Assembly (NCBI GenBank): GCA_015179125.1
Contig: WHVA01000117.1
Span: forward strand, 186,001 to 250,000
Direction: 5' to 3'
Source: Gautieria morchelliformis
Taxonomy: Eukaryota; Basidiomycota; Agaricomycetes; Gomphales; Gomphaceae
DNA length: 64,000 bases
The first letter of the stretch is position 1, and each line of letters starts with the position of its first letter. Positions 11,018 through 22,690 of the stretch are shown one piece after another. Both the position numbers and the translations under genes were made by a program. The notes below the pieces were generated by a model, which was not told where the DNA came from, did not search any database, and saw only the letters and a list, made by a program, of their open reading frames with translations.

Positions 11018-11720
11018 TGTTACGTATCGGAAATCCCGGAGGTCGGAACTAGAAAGGACAACAGCTTCAACTTATGTGTTGCACCCCTGACGAACTATCA
11101 TCCTAAGTATTTCGGATTTTACTTCTGGATGTTGGAGAAGGTGGAAGTCGAGAAGAGAGTGCTGAGGGTCGAGCGTCAGAGGACAAAGGTTGGAAGAGGC
11201 GGAAGAGGCGGAAGACAGAGGGTCAAGAGCGGAGAGAGACAAAGCTTGCAAGACTCGCTGTGCTAAGAACAGGAGATAGTGAAAAGGGATTCACGTATCG
11301 AAGTCGATTATCTGATTGCAGAAATGGAGACATACATGAGGGGGTTTTATACAAAGAGCTGAAGCAACAAGTAATAGTATGGTACTAAGCAAATTCCGGA
11401 CAGGGTGGGAATTGGATAGACATACGGGGTAAGTATCTAATATGGAACAAGGGGATGACAAGGGGGGCACAGGGTAGAGTAAGTACAATGGCAAAGAACA
11501 AAGGCACATAAGTACAATAGGCATTGGAACAAACGGAATTACGGAAATGGTATCTTGCTATGTTCAGGGTCGAGTACGGGGGCCGGTGACTGGAGGTAGC
11601 CAGGGGTATTGAAGAACAAGGGGTTGGGGTTGAGGGTTGCGGATGTTGCAGAATAGAGTTGGAGGTTGTGCGGAGCTGTTCCGGAGGTGGTGGAGATGGT
11701 TGAGCGGAACGGTCGTAACA
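11018..11720 (+). repeat. solo LTR, family F, with target duplication CCTTA
   Basis: It begins TGTTACGTATCGG and ends GGTCGTAACA, so TGTTAC and GTAACA form terminal inverted repeats. CCTTA flanks both sides (11013-11017 and 11721-11725). It is similar along its length to 57454-58145 and, inverted, to 13575-13832. No internal element sequence, so it arose by LTR-LTR recombination. Confidence 0.88.
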
Positions 11721-11725
11721 CCTTA

Positions 11726-12244
11726 GCACAGCAAGATGCCAAGCCCAGAACATCAGGAGTTCCATTTGTTCCAACGTCCATTAGACATACATTCCCCTTG
11801 TTCTTTTGCTCATTGTTCTTGACTCTACCCTGCACCCCCTTGTAGTTCTCTTGTTCTGCATTAGTTAGTTACTCTGGTTGTTATAGTTACTTCCGCTCAC
11901 ACCAGAATTGCTTACTCCCACCTCATTACTTGTTGTTCCAGCTCTTTGTATAAAGAGGTTGTTCGGAAACTATAAGAAGTATCAAACTTTAATATCTCCT
12001 TAAGACCATTTAAATGCTTGGAGTTTATTCTAAACATAATTTGGGTTTTAAAACTTTTGGAATTTTTAAAACTTATTTATACATCATGAAACAAAGCATC
12101 TTTTAAGAGATGAATAGATTATGAAACACTGTGGTGAGTTAGAAGTTTAAGAATTTTAAAAGGTAGACTCCCTTAGATAGTACATTTCATATTTTAGGAA
12201 TAATATATCAGATATATCAGAACAGATATATTTGATGACTCAGG
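11726..12244. other. AT-rich sequence without genes
   Basis: Long TTTAAAA/TTTAAG runs around 11980-12230; no open frame of note and no recognised repeat ends. Confidence 0.5.
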
Positions 12245-12480
12245 GAGTTGGGACTCTTCGTGCACCCCTGTGCACAGTATATGCGCGAGCTGACTAAGCT
12301 CTGTGGAGCGAGTCGTCACTGATTGATGTAGGTCACGTGACCGAGTCGAGAAAGAAACAGGTGAGAACAGAGGAACAAGGGGTCCGAAGCTTTCGCTTTT
12401 GGAACAGTATAGTGTAGCCAGTTATAGTAGACTCTCAACAAAGAATTAGAGAAAACTATCAAGAAATAAGCTCTGTAGCT
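12245..12480 (+). repeat. diverged fragment related to repeat X
   Basis: The order of strings (GCACAGTATATGCGCGAGCT, CTGACTAAGCTCT, TTTCGCTTTTGGA, GACTCTCAACAAAGAATTAG) parallels 23460-23660. Similarity is low outside these strings. Confidence 0.4.
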
Positions 12481-13374
12481 ATCAAACAAGTCTACAGTTA
12501 CTTCAGGAGGTGAAACAGTGAATCATGGATATTTCTGGATGATATTCTGGATGATTTTGTTCGTACATTTATGGTAGCTACTTATACTAAAATAGTAGTG
12601 ACTACCAGTGTTCAAGATAGTGATAGAATGGGTCAGGATAATGTGGAAATGCTCCACAGGCTGCATACAGCTGTGGAGCAGGAACAATGATGGGGATACT
12701 TGTCCTACTGACAAGTATCTAAGCTGGGACCTTGGAGCAATGTACAAAGCCCCTTTCAACATGTAATACAGCTCGTAATCAGTGGAGCTGGTCAGGGGAA
12801 TAGAATGGAATAGAAAACTTGTGTGTCCTGTGCTGTGTGCCTACAGCAACCTTGGCAAGGCATTTGCCATCTCTGTACCTCTCTCCTGAGGTAGCTATTC
12901 AGTACGTCCATAGATAGGACTGTATACTGTAATCTCCATCGTGTCCGATGTCCCTGTATGGGACTATTAGTCCCATAGCAATATTTCTTCTGACCAGGGC
13001 CCAGGTGCCTGCTTTCCAGGGCAGGCACTGCTACTGGTGCATGAATTATTTATCCCAGATGTTAGCTCAGTTAGACGATTGTATAGACCTTAGAATACTG
13101 TGTGATATAGCTATCTCATTTATTCTAACATCATACACGTGTATGCCATTGACACCTTTAAATACATGTGTTACTTCGGAATGGGTGAGTTAACTAGAAT
13201 ATATTTCTATTTGATTCAACATACTAAGAATACCTGGGCGGGTTTGCTTAATTAGGAAGGTTGTAGCATGAAAAATCTCCAATAATATCTTACATATTTT
13301 ACATAGAAAGAACTGCAGTTTAGTTTTTAAAAAATGGAGTGCCAACAAAAGTATTAACAGATATCTATAAACAG
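12481..13374. other. no gene recognised
   Basis: No convincing frame or repeat; the longest open frames are about 80 codons and lack features. Confidence 0.45.
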
Positions 13375-13545
13375 AAGGAAATCATATACAATGGATTCTA
13401 TGAAATGACCTTTAATTGTTTAGCATGTAACATGGAGAACTATTTCCCAGAATTGCTTTTTAATGATGGAATAGTTTCAGAAAAGATAGCACTATTTAAA
13501 GAAGGAGTTTTATGGGAACATCACTTTTATTAGTAAACATCTGAG
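13375..13545 (+). repeat. dispersed repeat shared with 38850-38995
   Basis: Both copies share long identical runs such as TTTAATTGTTTAGCATGTAA and CATGGAGAACTATTTCCCAG. The 38850 copy has a deletion in the middle. A 64-codon frame here (13339-13533) is broken in the other copy. Identity unknown. Confidence 0.7.
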
Positions 13546-13574
13546 AGCCCTTCGGACCACACGCATACCTCATT

Positions 13575-13832
13575 AATTGACTTCGATACATGATTCCCTT
13601 TGCACTGTCTCCTGTTCTTAGCACAGCGAGCTTGCAAGATGTCTGTCTCTCCACCTTCCGACCTTCTGTCTTCAGACTTCTGGTTTCCGACTTCCAACCT
13701 TCAACTTAGCTCAATTCTTGAATCCTTCTCTACCTCCGCCTCTTCCAACTTCCAATCTCCTACCAAAATACTTCAGATGATAGCTATTGGGGGTGCAACA
13801 TACAAGTTGAAGCTGCTATCCTTTTAGATCCA
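13575..13832 (-). repeat. fragment of family F LTR, inverted
   Basis: The complement matches 11040-11320 and 57485-57720 in order: TTCAACTT, TGCACCCCCAAT, the GGAAG-rich middle, CTTGCAAG, GAACAGGAGA and TTCGAAGTC-type strings. Both LTR ends are missing. Confidence 0.65.
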
Positions 13833-15497
13833 AATTCTGGGATTGTGTCGACAGTACGCAGTTCTGTTCGGGGCCGTGGAAGGCGAGAAGCACTTGGAGG
13901 TGGCACAGTACTGTCTGACCCTTCTGTAAAATGGGTGGAGGGTGGTGGTAGGCTGGTGCAAGATGGTCTTCGTTTAGACGAAGACGAACCACTGGAAGGG
14001 GATACAAAGAGGGATTCCATGAATTCTCCTAGGGGTTGAGGGGAGCGAACGTTAACGCGCTTGGCTTGCACTCCGAATACTGTGGAGAGAACCTGCGCAA
14101 CATGGGTGTGAAGATACTTGACCTACCTGTACTATGAGCAGTATGATAGTATACGAAAGGCAAAGTAGGGCACCTGGCGCTCATACGGCAGAGAAGGACA
14201 AACGCGAAGTCATATACGAGTCACTAGTAGTGGCCACGTGCACATCGCTGTACCCGTTCGACAAGCCTATTTGCCATGTTTTCATGTGCAGGAGGCCAGC
14301 AACATGGATAGCGTGACAACAACCTGATTGCGCCTGGAGTGGATTGGATGGAGATAATGCCCTCCCCATATCTCACCATACACGTAACCTATATCATGGC
14401 CTTTGTTAGTGACCCAGCCGCGTAGACTACGTTGATCCGGCATTAGTACGTCGGCCTATGGAGGTTACGGGCATCTGCGATATACGTCGGCCTACGCAGG
14501 CTACATAGGCAGGCCCGAGTTACGTGGACAGCAGTAGCGCCCGTCGGCCGATGTATTTTTGGGCTCGGCTACCAGGTTTTCGGCGTTTTCCTGATGGATT
14601 GAGTTGAATACAAGCCCTGTAAATCCTATGTACATATGGCTGTCAGCTGACGATAAGGTGCAGTCTGATTGTAAAAGACTTGTGACTGATGATTAGTGGC
14701 ACGGTTTATGATATGGGTTCTGGGCAGGGGGAATGGGGATATGTGGAGTGGGAATGTGTATGATGTTGGAATTGTAACAAGATCCCAACGCACCAACTCA
14801 CTATGACGCCTCCCACGTTTATAGAGTTTTAAATACAGGACTTTACTGGCAGGCAGGACACCTGGGTTCATGGCGACATCCGAGAGACGGGACATAGGTA
14901 TACCCAGGGTGTGTGCGTTTGGAGCATGCGTCGAGCAGAGAAATGGTTATAAAGATTGGCATCTTTCCCTACCATTACTTGCGCAAAGTGCCCCGACTCG
15001 CGATGCTGAGAACAAAGACCAGTTCATATACTGTATTTACTGCTGCGTGTTTCTATTTGGAAAATTTCTCAGCTAGAGTTAGGAATGTGATGGGTATCAA
15101 CTTGTAAGTTTCGTGCCCTGCTGAAATATCTAAGACTCGGGTAGCTACCTAGTCACCGATAATTAATCCGGGACATCCATCTGAGAACCAATATTCAGCA
15201 GCAATTATTGATCAGGACGCTAACAAGACGCTAAGTCCGGAACAGGCAGCGTATTGCACTCCGCGGCGCGTAAGTTCGCGCCCAGGAGGCGTTTTCCCAG
15301 TTACACTTTGAGGAGGTCGTTCTGAGAACCATAGAGATCCAATTCGCGACACCCTTAGGTATGGAGGAGCGAAGGAGCGAAGGGTATGATAATCATCCTT
15401 GCAGCTAGCCAAGTTTGAACTGTCACGAAGTTCAAATTATGTAACCGTACAAACAAACATCCACGTGACTTCGATTGGTTGGAGAACGCGTAGGCAT
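13833..15497. other. gene-poor region with a GTAGGC-rich block at 14415-14545
   Basis: Only short unsupported frames. The block at 14415-14545 repeats ACGTCGGCCTA and GGCTACATAGG and resembles 2395-2610. This segment contains the upstream region of the kinase gene at 15498. Confidence 0.4.
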
Positions 15498-16876
15498 ATG
15501 ACTTCGAGCTCAGAGTTTCCTCCCCTTGAGGAAACATGGGATATGATTGACAGGTTTGCACAGTGCAATGAATCCCAGCTACAACTTCAACGCTGAACTT
15601 CTGACATTGAAGATCCTCGATCGACGTCGAACTCTTTCGAAAGGTCTGGCTGCACTGCGAGTCGTATCTTCATTCTCGCGGCTACACGCTCGCATATCCT
15701 GCTTCGGAAGCATACCGTTCTATATACCAGGACTACTCTGCCATACCCAGGAAAGCGCCTCAGGATCCCTTTCATCCGCAGTACGATGAGGCGTTCTGCT
15801 TCATCCAAGACAGATTCAAAGCAATCCTAGAACCGGAAAACGTTGCTGGAACGCTGTTTCCGGTATGTGAATGCTGTTAGTTCACAACGCAGTCTGATCG
15901 AAAGAGTCGCGCCCCAGACACCTTACGCGCATCCCGCGCTCGACTCGCGTGGCCGCAGGGTCATTCTCAAGGCTGTTCCCGCCTCAAGCATGGAGCTCAA
16001 AGTTATTCAATTCCTGTCATCTCAACCGCTACGCGCGGACCCCCGGAATCACACCATCCCTCTCTTGGAGGTCCTTGACGCGAGGGAGTGGTCAATCATT
16101 GTAACTCCCGAATGGGGAACTGCAAACTTGGAACAATGTGCATCCATCGAGGAATATCTTGAATACGCGCGACAGCTATTCGAGGTGAATAAGCTTCATA
16201 ACTTGTTTCGTGGGCTCACCACGACAATGGCATAGGGCCTAGCGTTCATGCACCAGAACGGGGTAATCCACGGCGTGAGTCCCATCAGTCTGTTTATAAA
16301 CTCCCTTTGTGCAAAGCACTGGAACAGGATGTCCACGATATGAACGTGGTTATAAACATGCTTGAAGGCAACCCCTTTGGTCCGTTCGACTCGACACCAA
16401 GAGATTTCGGTCCATGTGGAGCCAAGTATGCCTTCATTGACTTTGGCGAGTCGCACATCGTGCGCACGGAGGACGAGGCCATACGGCACCCAGATGAGCT
16501 CTGCTTCCATCCCAAAGCGCCAGCGCCAGAGCTCCTCAAGGATGACCCTGTCAATCTCTTCTCCTGTGATGTGTATGCTGTTGGTGCCCTTTTGAGGGAA
16601 CATATACAACCTGGAGCAAGTGTGGTAAGTAGCGCCATTTTGCTCTTGCTTTATGCTAGTTAATGATGTCCCAAACTGTATCTCAAGCACCCGCAAAGCC
16701 CTGCTTCTATCCTGATGAATTCCCTGCCATACAAGCAGCTAATTGATATCATTACACATGATGAACCTCAGAGGAGACCTACTGCTGCAGAAGCACTTGC
16801 ACTTTTTGAAGGGTTAATATGCAGTGCAGATTTAACAGAATTAATTATAGTTGGGACTCAAGTCTCAATACATTAA
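15498..16876 (+). CDS. protein-kinase-domain gene, six exons, 365 aa
   Basis: Model: exons 15498-15553, 15613-15862, 15918-16184, 16236-16274, 16328-16624, 16688-16876. The five introns (51-63 nt) are all GT-AG and every join keeps phase. Kinase landmarks: VILK with Lys about 120; catalytic loop HGDVHDMN (Asp about 205, Asn about 210), which only appears after removing the intron at 16275-16327; DFG at about 242-244; APE at about 270-272; CDVYAVGALL at about 284; and a RRPTAAEAL end block. No glycine-rich loop is evident. The first 100 residues are outside the kinase fold and unrecognised. The last 20 residues look added, so the 3' end may be altered by adjacent repeat. Substrate unknown; probably a lineage-specific cytoplasmic kinase. 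Confidence 0.78.
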
Positions 16877-17649
16877 TAACTCATTTATAGTGTTCTTTGT
16901 CAAAATCTCTACCACAATGGATGAACCAGTACATGTTTCCTGAAGTTCAATGAGAGTAAGGGTGTATAGAAAGGGTATTGTAGGCTCTGTGTTATAAAGC
17001 CAGTCATTACAGTTTACTCTCCAAATCACTCCAGTGGAGAATCTGTGACATCTTTCCATGCAAATAGATCAGTTGTCTGATAGTTGTCCCCAACTCATTA
17101 AGTATAAATTCTGAGCTTTATCCTTGGCCTGCTGTGGAATCTCTGATCAAAGAAAACATGTGAAACATCTAGACTTAACCAGTAATGAAATGGCAATGTG
17201 CCATGTCAGGAGAACCCTCATTCAGCAGTTCCCAGACATATCCCAAGTTCCTGAGCTTTGGCAGTTGCTGAACACATACAGAGTTCCTGAGGTTCTGAAC
17301 TCTCTCACATCCATCCAGTACTGATGGGCCTTCTTTTCCCACAGACAGACCAGATGCAATGACCAAAGGCTATGACAGCTCAGTGCTCAATACTAATATG
17401 AATATGAAATAGTGTTCATACCAGTGTCAAACTTTTAATAAAGTCCATCCTCCCAAAACGTACCACTCGCGTGGCGCCGAGGGGCTTCAGTCATGATGCA
17501 TCAGTCACGCGGCCAAGAGCGAACTGATAAAGTTAGGCACACCGTCTATGTCGATCAACAAGTCCCTGGCTTTGCAGTTACAGTTGTATACATTTAATCA
17601 ATTCCTGAGGTGGTATGCTATACGCAACGCTTTTGTACGGTATGTACCA
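16877..17649. other. no gene recognised
   Basis: Spacer between the kinase gene and the MITE-like palindrome. Short frames only, no repeat signature. Confidence 0.45.
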
Positions 17650-17750
17650 AGTGTTTTTGCTACCAATAGATAGTAGCTCAACTGAATGGTCACAGTGTGC
17701 CTAATATTTTCAATTTAGTTGAGCTACTATCTAATGGTAGCAAAAACACT
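17650..17750. mobile_element. foldback MITE-like element, 101 bp
   Basis: Two 34-bp arms (17650-17683 and 17717-17750) are inverted repeats with one mismatch, beginning AGTGTTTTTGCTACC, around a 33-bp AT-rich spacer. No clear target duplication apart from CA on each side. Too short to encode anything. Confidence 0.7.
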
Positions 17751-17851
17751 CAGTTTGAGATTTAACTGGTTTGAACCTCAGTTGACCTGGTGAGTGTATC
17801 GAGCATTTCTCCATTTCTACATCTAGATCGGAGCTCCCTCTCCGCGAGCGT

Positions 17852-19735
17852 CATGTCAAGTGTTCAAGACCCGAGTTCTGTGCAGGTGGGACCTGGGATA
17901 CTAGAATTAGCGACCCAAATTTACGATTTGACTGGTGCACTGTGGAGTGAGAGATTAAGTTCATAATATTCATGCCTGAGACTAACTGCAGCCTTTGAAA
18001 TATAGTAATGTCCCTTTGCCTCATTATGTATGACATCTGTAAGCGTATTCAGCCTGGGCCTTGTGCTCCGTCAGAGATGGCTTTAATTTCATCTACCTGG
18101 GTTATGCTTTGCAGTGCTCACGCTAGACGGCGAGGTATGCAATATTTGCCCTATATCTCGTCTTTTGCTCACGGTGGAAAGGTCAAATACTTCTGGAATG
18201 GACGAGGAGGAACTCTATCGCGGTGGTTGTATTTCTTGGTGAAAAGACCTGTCCTTCAATTTACAGTAATCCAAGCTGATATTTTTCTTACTTCCTGCAG
18301 AACAGATACTGGCCGTAAGTTGAATTATTTGTTTATCAAGGAAACAGGAGGCCTGATCAAGTGTCGCGCCTCCCCTTTAAAGGGCAGGGAACCTGGTGTG
18401 AGATCTTATTTGAATCGTCTCTGCCGTTTTTTCTCAAATAGCACGAAGAATCCAGCTTTCACAATATAGGTGTGAATGTCTCACGCCTGCATTGTATGCA
18501 TAACAGCGAAATATAACCTGATTTGGGACAGTCCTGAGCCTGAAGCACCCAGCACCCAAAGTAAGCATCAATCCTTGTCTCAAGACTTTCCTACGTCTAC
18601 TCAGCAATCCATATGATGGTTACAGCTGTATGTTATTAAGCCGGGTTCCCAATGCTATGACGCCGCCACATTAACATGTTCTTCCTTTACCAAAGTTGTA
18701 TGTTTTGGTTTCAGTACACTGCGTACTCAGCAGGCGCAGAGCATGCGATTGTCGGAGGTAACTCTTTCATGTCTGTTATGTAGGCCACACTGATTTCATT
18801 GACGAACTTAGGTATTCTTATCTTACGCCTCTATGCTCTCTTTGATTGCAACAGGAGATTGCTTACAATCCTACTTACGCTGTGAGCTAGTAGCGGCAGA
18901 GTCAAGAATAACTAATTCTCAACAGTCTCCCAAGATACGCATTGTCAATGGCAAGTGAAACCGTCCTCATTGGGTTGGTCACACATCGATTCCAATGTAT
19001 GTGTTAATTTTCGAAAGAAAAACCTCTCTGGTTTTCCACTCATCCTCGTTAAGCCCAGGAGTCACTGCGAGGACTGCAAAGTATATTCTCCGGGTGTGCC
19101 CCTACCAACATCCCGCTCTGGTGCTGGTGGTACTGGATACCATCTATGATATTTGAATCCACACTGTTGTGCTTAGCTTTATGGAAGACTATCGTGGAAG
19201 CTTGTAAATCCATGATTCGTGCATCTAATCTTATGGCGGTGCTTCTCCGCGATTCGGTCCTTTATTTTGGAGGTGTCACATTTTTCACAGTGGTCCGTCA
19301 AGTCATATAATGTGTTTTGACTTCTAACAGTACAAACTGCCAATGGTTCCCATTTAATAGGCCAACTTTCTCGCCTGGTACATCAAACCGGTAACCACTG
19401 AACTGCTTCTGCAATATTTCATGACCTCACAAGCGCTGTTTGTCTTACATCTAGCTTCCGTTGTACGGGTTGTTTGTCGCGTGTGTACTCAATATCCAAT
19501 GGCCACACTCTCAATGATCAACAGTGTCCCCACTGGCAGCTGCCACATAGCTTTCCAGTCCATCTTGGGATGCCGGATACTGGTATATATGTGCTGTTGT
19601 ATGACCAACCGACTCTATCTCATGGTTGTTCTACAGCTGAATATTCAAGAAGCGGCAGCAAAAACCTCTGCAAATGAGTTGGAATCACTTGAGACCATGC
19701 GGTTCCAACATGTCAATCTCTCCATTGACTAACCC
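17852..19735 (+). pseudogene. DUF6533-type multi-pass membrane protein gene, probably decayed
   Basis: The DUF6533 core is recognisable only after splicing: exon pieces at about 18008-18040, 18116-18135, 18183-18239 and 18300-18313 give MYDILLTLDGEV, then KYFWNGRGGTLSRWLYF, then LNRYWP, a typical order for this Agaricomycete membrane-protein family. A later segment (about 18812-18880) gives GILILRLYALFDCNRRLL, the usual fourth membrane-segment motif. The C-terminal frame (19421-19732) ends with a GCRILVYM block and an acidic tail. Upstream, MSSVQDPSSVQ at 17852 and a KYSNV string suit the family start, but KYSNV is one base out of frame with what follows, and several stops interrupt the middle. 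Likely a pseudogene; a complex intron model is the alternative. Confidence 0.55.
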
Positions 19736-19779
19736 TGTAGCACTGCAGGCATATAAAAGTTTTCTTGTCTGAAAAACTG

Positions 19780-19925
19780 TTCAAAAAACTGTAAAGATTT
19801 TCCAAATATTTTTAGTGTTTTTTATAGGTTTCTTTGTGTTTTCACAAAGAAACTTATAAAAACACATAAAAAACCCTGCAAAAAACTTTAAACTTTTTTA
19901 CAATTTTCTTGCTCAACAAATTCTA
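19780..19925. repeat. AT-rich imperfect palindrome
   Basis: A hairpin at 19820-19861 has 19-nt arms (TTTTATAGGTTTCTTTGTG, one mismatch) and a TTTT loop. Weaker complementarity extends outwards to about 19780 and 19925. It may be a MITE; no target duplication is clear. Confidence 0.5.
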
Positions 19926-20129
19926 ACGAAAACACAAAATTTTGTTGAAGTTTTTTTACATTACAGCTGTTCCGGGTACATAAGGCGGAGTCTGAATTTC
20001 TCTGTGACAGCCGTTCAGAAAGAAACATGTATATCTCAATAACTAGTCAATAATAAGACGATATTTTGTAAGAACTATATATGATATAGTATCTACCATT
20101 CAGTACAAAATCTATAGCTTATTATGAAG

Positions 20130-20806
20130 CAGGGCTGTCCACGAGTCAACCTGCAGGTTACCTGGACTTGGACTCGCAGGTTTGCCAGCTTCCAGAAGTG
20201 GAACCTGGACTTGACCTGAGTTTTTCTGCAGGTTGACTTGGACCCGCAGGTTAAACCTGCGGGTGACTTGCAGTGACTTGCCAGATTATTCCGAGCTGAC
20301 TCATCCCGTGCGAGTGCATGACGTGTCTCCTCCCGTGGGGATGGGGGTGAGCTATTTCACACATCCTTACATCCTATTTTGACCATGCTCCTCTAGCAAT
20401 ATCCACAGATGTCAAACATGCATTCAGTCAGGGCCAACTGACTGTATCACGGATGCGTCGCTCTCTGAAGGAAGAGTCGACACGTGCCGGAACCATACTC
20501 AGCACATGGCTGTCATACAAAGGACTTGTTCCTGAGGAATGTGTTGTAGAGTTGCTGCATGATAAGAGTAAGCATGTCAAGAAGGCTGTTGTGCAGAAGG
20601 AGGTAATAGTAGTTGAATGACATGAATTCTTGGAATGTAAGGCTTGCAGGTCTGCAAGTCACCTGCGGAATTCCAAAGGCCAAACCTGGACTTGGCATGT
20701 TTTTAGGCGCCGGGTCACCTGGACTTGTGGGAGTTGGATCTGCAGGTTAAAATCACAGGTTGGACTGCGAGTCACCTGCAGGAACCTGGACTCGTGGACA
20801 GCCCTG
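20130..20806 (+). mobile_element. hAT-superfamily non-autonomous element, 677 bp, with 8-bp target duplication
   Basis: The ends are perfect 18-bp inverted repeats (CAGGGCTGTCCACGAGTC at 20130-20147, complement at 20789-20806). TTATGAAG flanks both sides (20122-20129 and 20807-20814), the 8-bp duplication expected for hAT. Subterminal CCTGCAGGTT and ACCTGGACTT motifs recur in both orientations at each end, likely transposase binding sites. An internal remnant encodes the hAT dimerisation end. Confidence 0.92.
20396..20620 (+). pseudogene. hAT transposase C-terminal remnant
   Basis: An open stretch of 74 codons inside the hAT element contains AFSQGQLTVSRMRRSL and ESTRAGTILSTWL, which match the C-terminal hAT dimerisation region (usual form: FS.G...V...R..L). 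The catalytic DDE part is absent, so the element depends on a transposase elsewhere. Confidence 0.8.
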
Positions 20807-21039
20807 TTATGAAGATTCTAATATTCGAAAAAAAAATAGGCTTATATGCACCATTATGCTACCAATATAGCATAAGCAGAGGATGTAGCATTCTCAGACT
20901 AGAGTAATATACATGTATAAATATTTGAAAACTAACGGAATTGTATACTGAATGGTTTAGGGAAGGGGGAGGGCTGCATACTAATTGAGCACCTTTCCAG
21001 CCTTTTAGCTTTCTACAAGGCGGTAAATGCTGATGTCAG

Positions 21040-21160
21040 GGTTCACGTGTTTCCTTCCACAAGTTTCTGTCACCTTCCATCAGTTTCCATAACCTTCTAT
21101 GAGTTTCTATAACCTTCTACGAATTTCTACAACCTTCTACAAGTTTCCACAAGTTTCCAT
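21040..21160. repeat. 20-bp tandem repeat
   Basis: About five to six units of the type AGTTTCTATAACCTTCTACG with scattered substitutions. It borders the Gypsy H fragment that starts near 21165. Confidence 0.7.
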
Positions 21161-21164
21161 CTCC

Positions 21165-22690
21165 CCTTAGGAGGGGCCAGCATCTCACCAGCAAGTTCAG
21201 GCCAGACGTGTATGTAGTAGTTGAATATAGCAGACATATACAAAACCCTTCCCAGTGTGGTTTGAAGGAATGCCGGTGTGTTTTTTGGAGTAGTGTGTTT
21301 GCATTGTGCAAAGAACAGGGGCTAGTGTACAGACACTCTGAGCATAGTAAAACTGACTGAACCTCAATCCCTTTGAAAGGGGCACCAGCCTCTGTGGGAA
21401 AATCCAGTTGAATATCTGTGGCTGACATCCACAAGTCAAAACTGTCAACGAGAGATTGAAGAAGCTCCTCAGGCATATGAGGGATGCTGTGCACTTGACA
21501 CACATAGTTGCGGATGAAGGAAGGAAGATACCGACACTGAAAAGAGGAACAATTCCATGGATGGATGATAATTATGCCATATGCCAACAGGCCAGCAACC
21601 CTGCCCACCCCTGCCCTCCTTGACCCCTGACTGACCCTGGATGCCACAAAATGGAAGCGGTGACTGGTGGTGGTAGGGCAGGTAATGCGGTCCTCCATGG
21701 TAATGCCCCTTCCCCCAGATAGTAGATTGGGCTCACACCCAGCAACTCTCCAACAGTCGCGGTGGGTGGTTCGGGTGTGGCATAGTGCACCTGTCCCTCA
21801 TCGTGATTTACAGTTGTTATTTGCTCGCGGGGTGTAACCCCAGCAGAACTATTGATACCCTTCATAAACATTTGATCATGAGCTAGTGTGATACCAAGTA
21901 CCTTGTTGTGGAATTAAGCCACAGTGCAGCAGGCCCAAGTGCCATGCAATACTGGGCATCGTGCCCATCTGTATGGGTTTGAGACGACATGTTGCTGCGC
22001 CAGTCAGTCCCTCACCTGGTGTGTGTGTGTATGTGATGGCAGCCTCAGAGCTGCAGGTGTCCTCAGCCATGGGGATGGGTGTGGACAGTGCTCACTGTGT
22101 AGAAAGAACTACTTATATATACAGCTTTGCTGGATGTGGAGGGCACAGACCCACAGTCTGAACTGAAGTGGCATGAGAGGCTCCTTTGGTCATTCCCCAC
22201 CACCTTTCTACGCTGATGACACTTGACATCGTCTTGCATTAGGTTGTCGTTGTGATCCATGAAGTGCCTGGATTTGCAGGCGACATATCAGATGACCATC
22301 CTTGTGGCGCAGTGGCGCACTATCAACCATGGGTGCTATACTATCTATGAGGTGATCAGGGCCTTAGGCAGCAGCAACATTACAATGTGCAATGCCACTG
22401 GCATACGTCCAGCATATACAGCTAAGGAGAAGGGTAAATAGAAAGAAATGACATACCCTGACTATATGAAGGCTGTTTAGCATAATGCATCAAAGCCCAA
22501 GGACTTCAAATACCTAGTGCCAAAGTCAACCATTGTCAAGTGCCACATTGATGGCAAACCTGTAAATGCATTGCTAGACAGCAGATCACTATCAGACTTC
22601 ATATCCACTACAGTAGTGGACCAACTGAAGCAGCTTTCCAGTTTAACAACTGGCAGAGGAATCAGGTTGGTCTCTCTACACAGGTGGAAA
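21165..22690. pseudogene. Gypsy family H fragment, copy 1 (protease region and an unassigned minus-strand frame)
   Basis: It matches 40640-41892 in blocks. On the plus strand, 22371-22690 carries a retropepsin-like segment: HIDGKPVNALLDSRSLSDF, where the catalytic DSG has become DSR (GGA to AGA type), interrupted by TAG stops (22438, 22480). On the minus strand, 21117-21698 is open for 193 codons, including LPSFIRNYVCQVHSIPHM, a frame also partly open in copy 2; its identity is unknown. The CpG-poor composition suggests long decay. Confidence 0.55.

Noticed and set aside
13339-13533. 64-codon ORF
   Set aside because: Lies in a dispersed repeat and is broken in the other copy at 38850.
15843-16235. 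Single-exon reading of the kinase start (MLERCFRYV...)
   Set aside because: The frame runs through an intron (15863-15917); the spliced model joins an upstream exon in phase.
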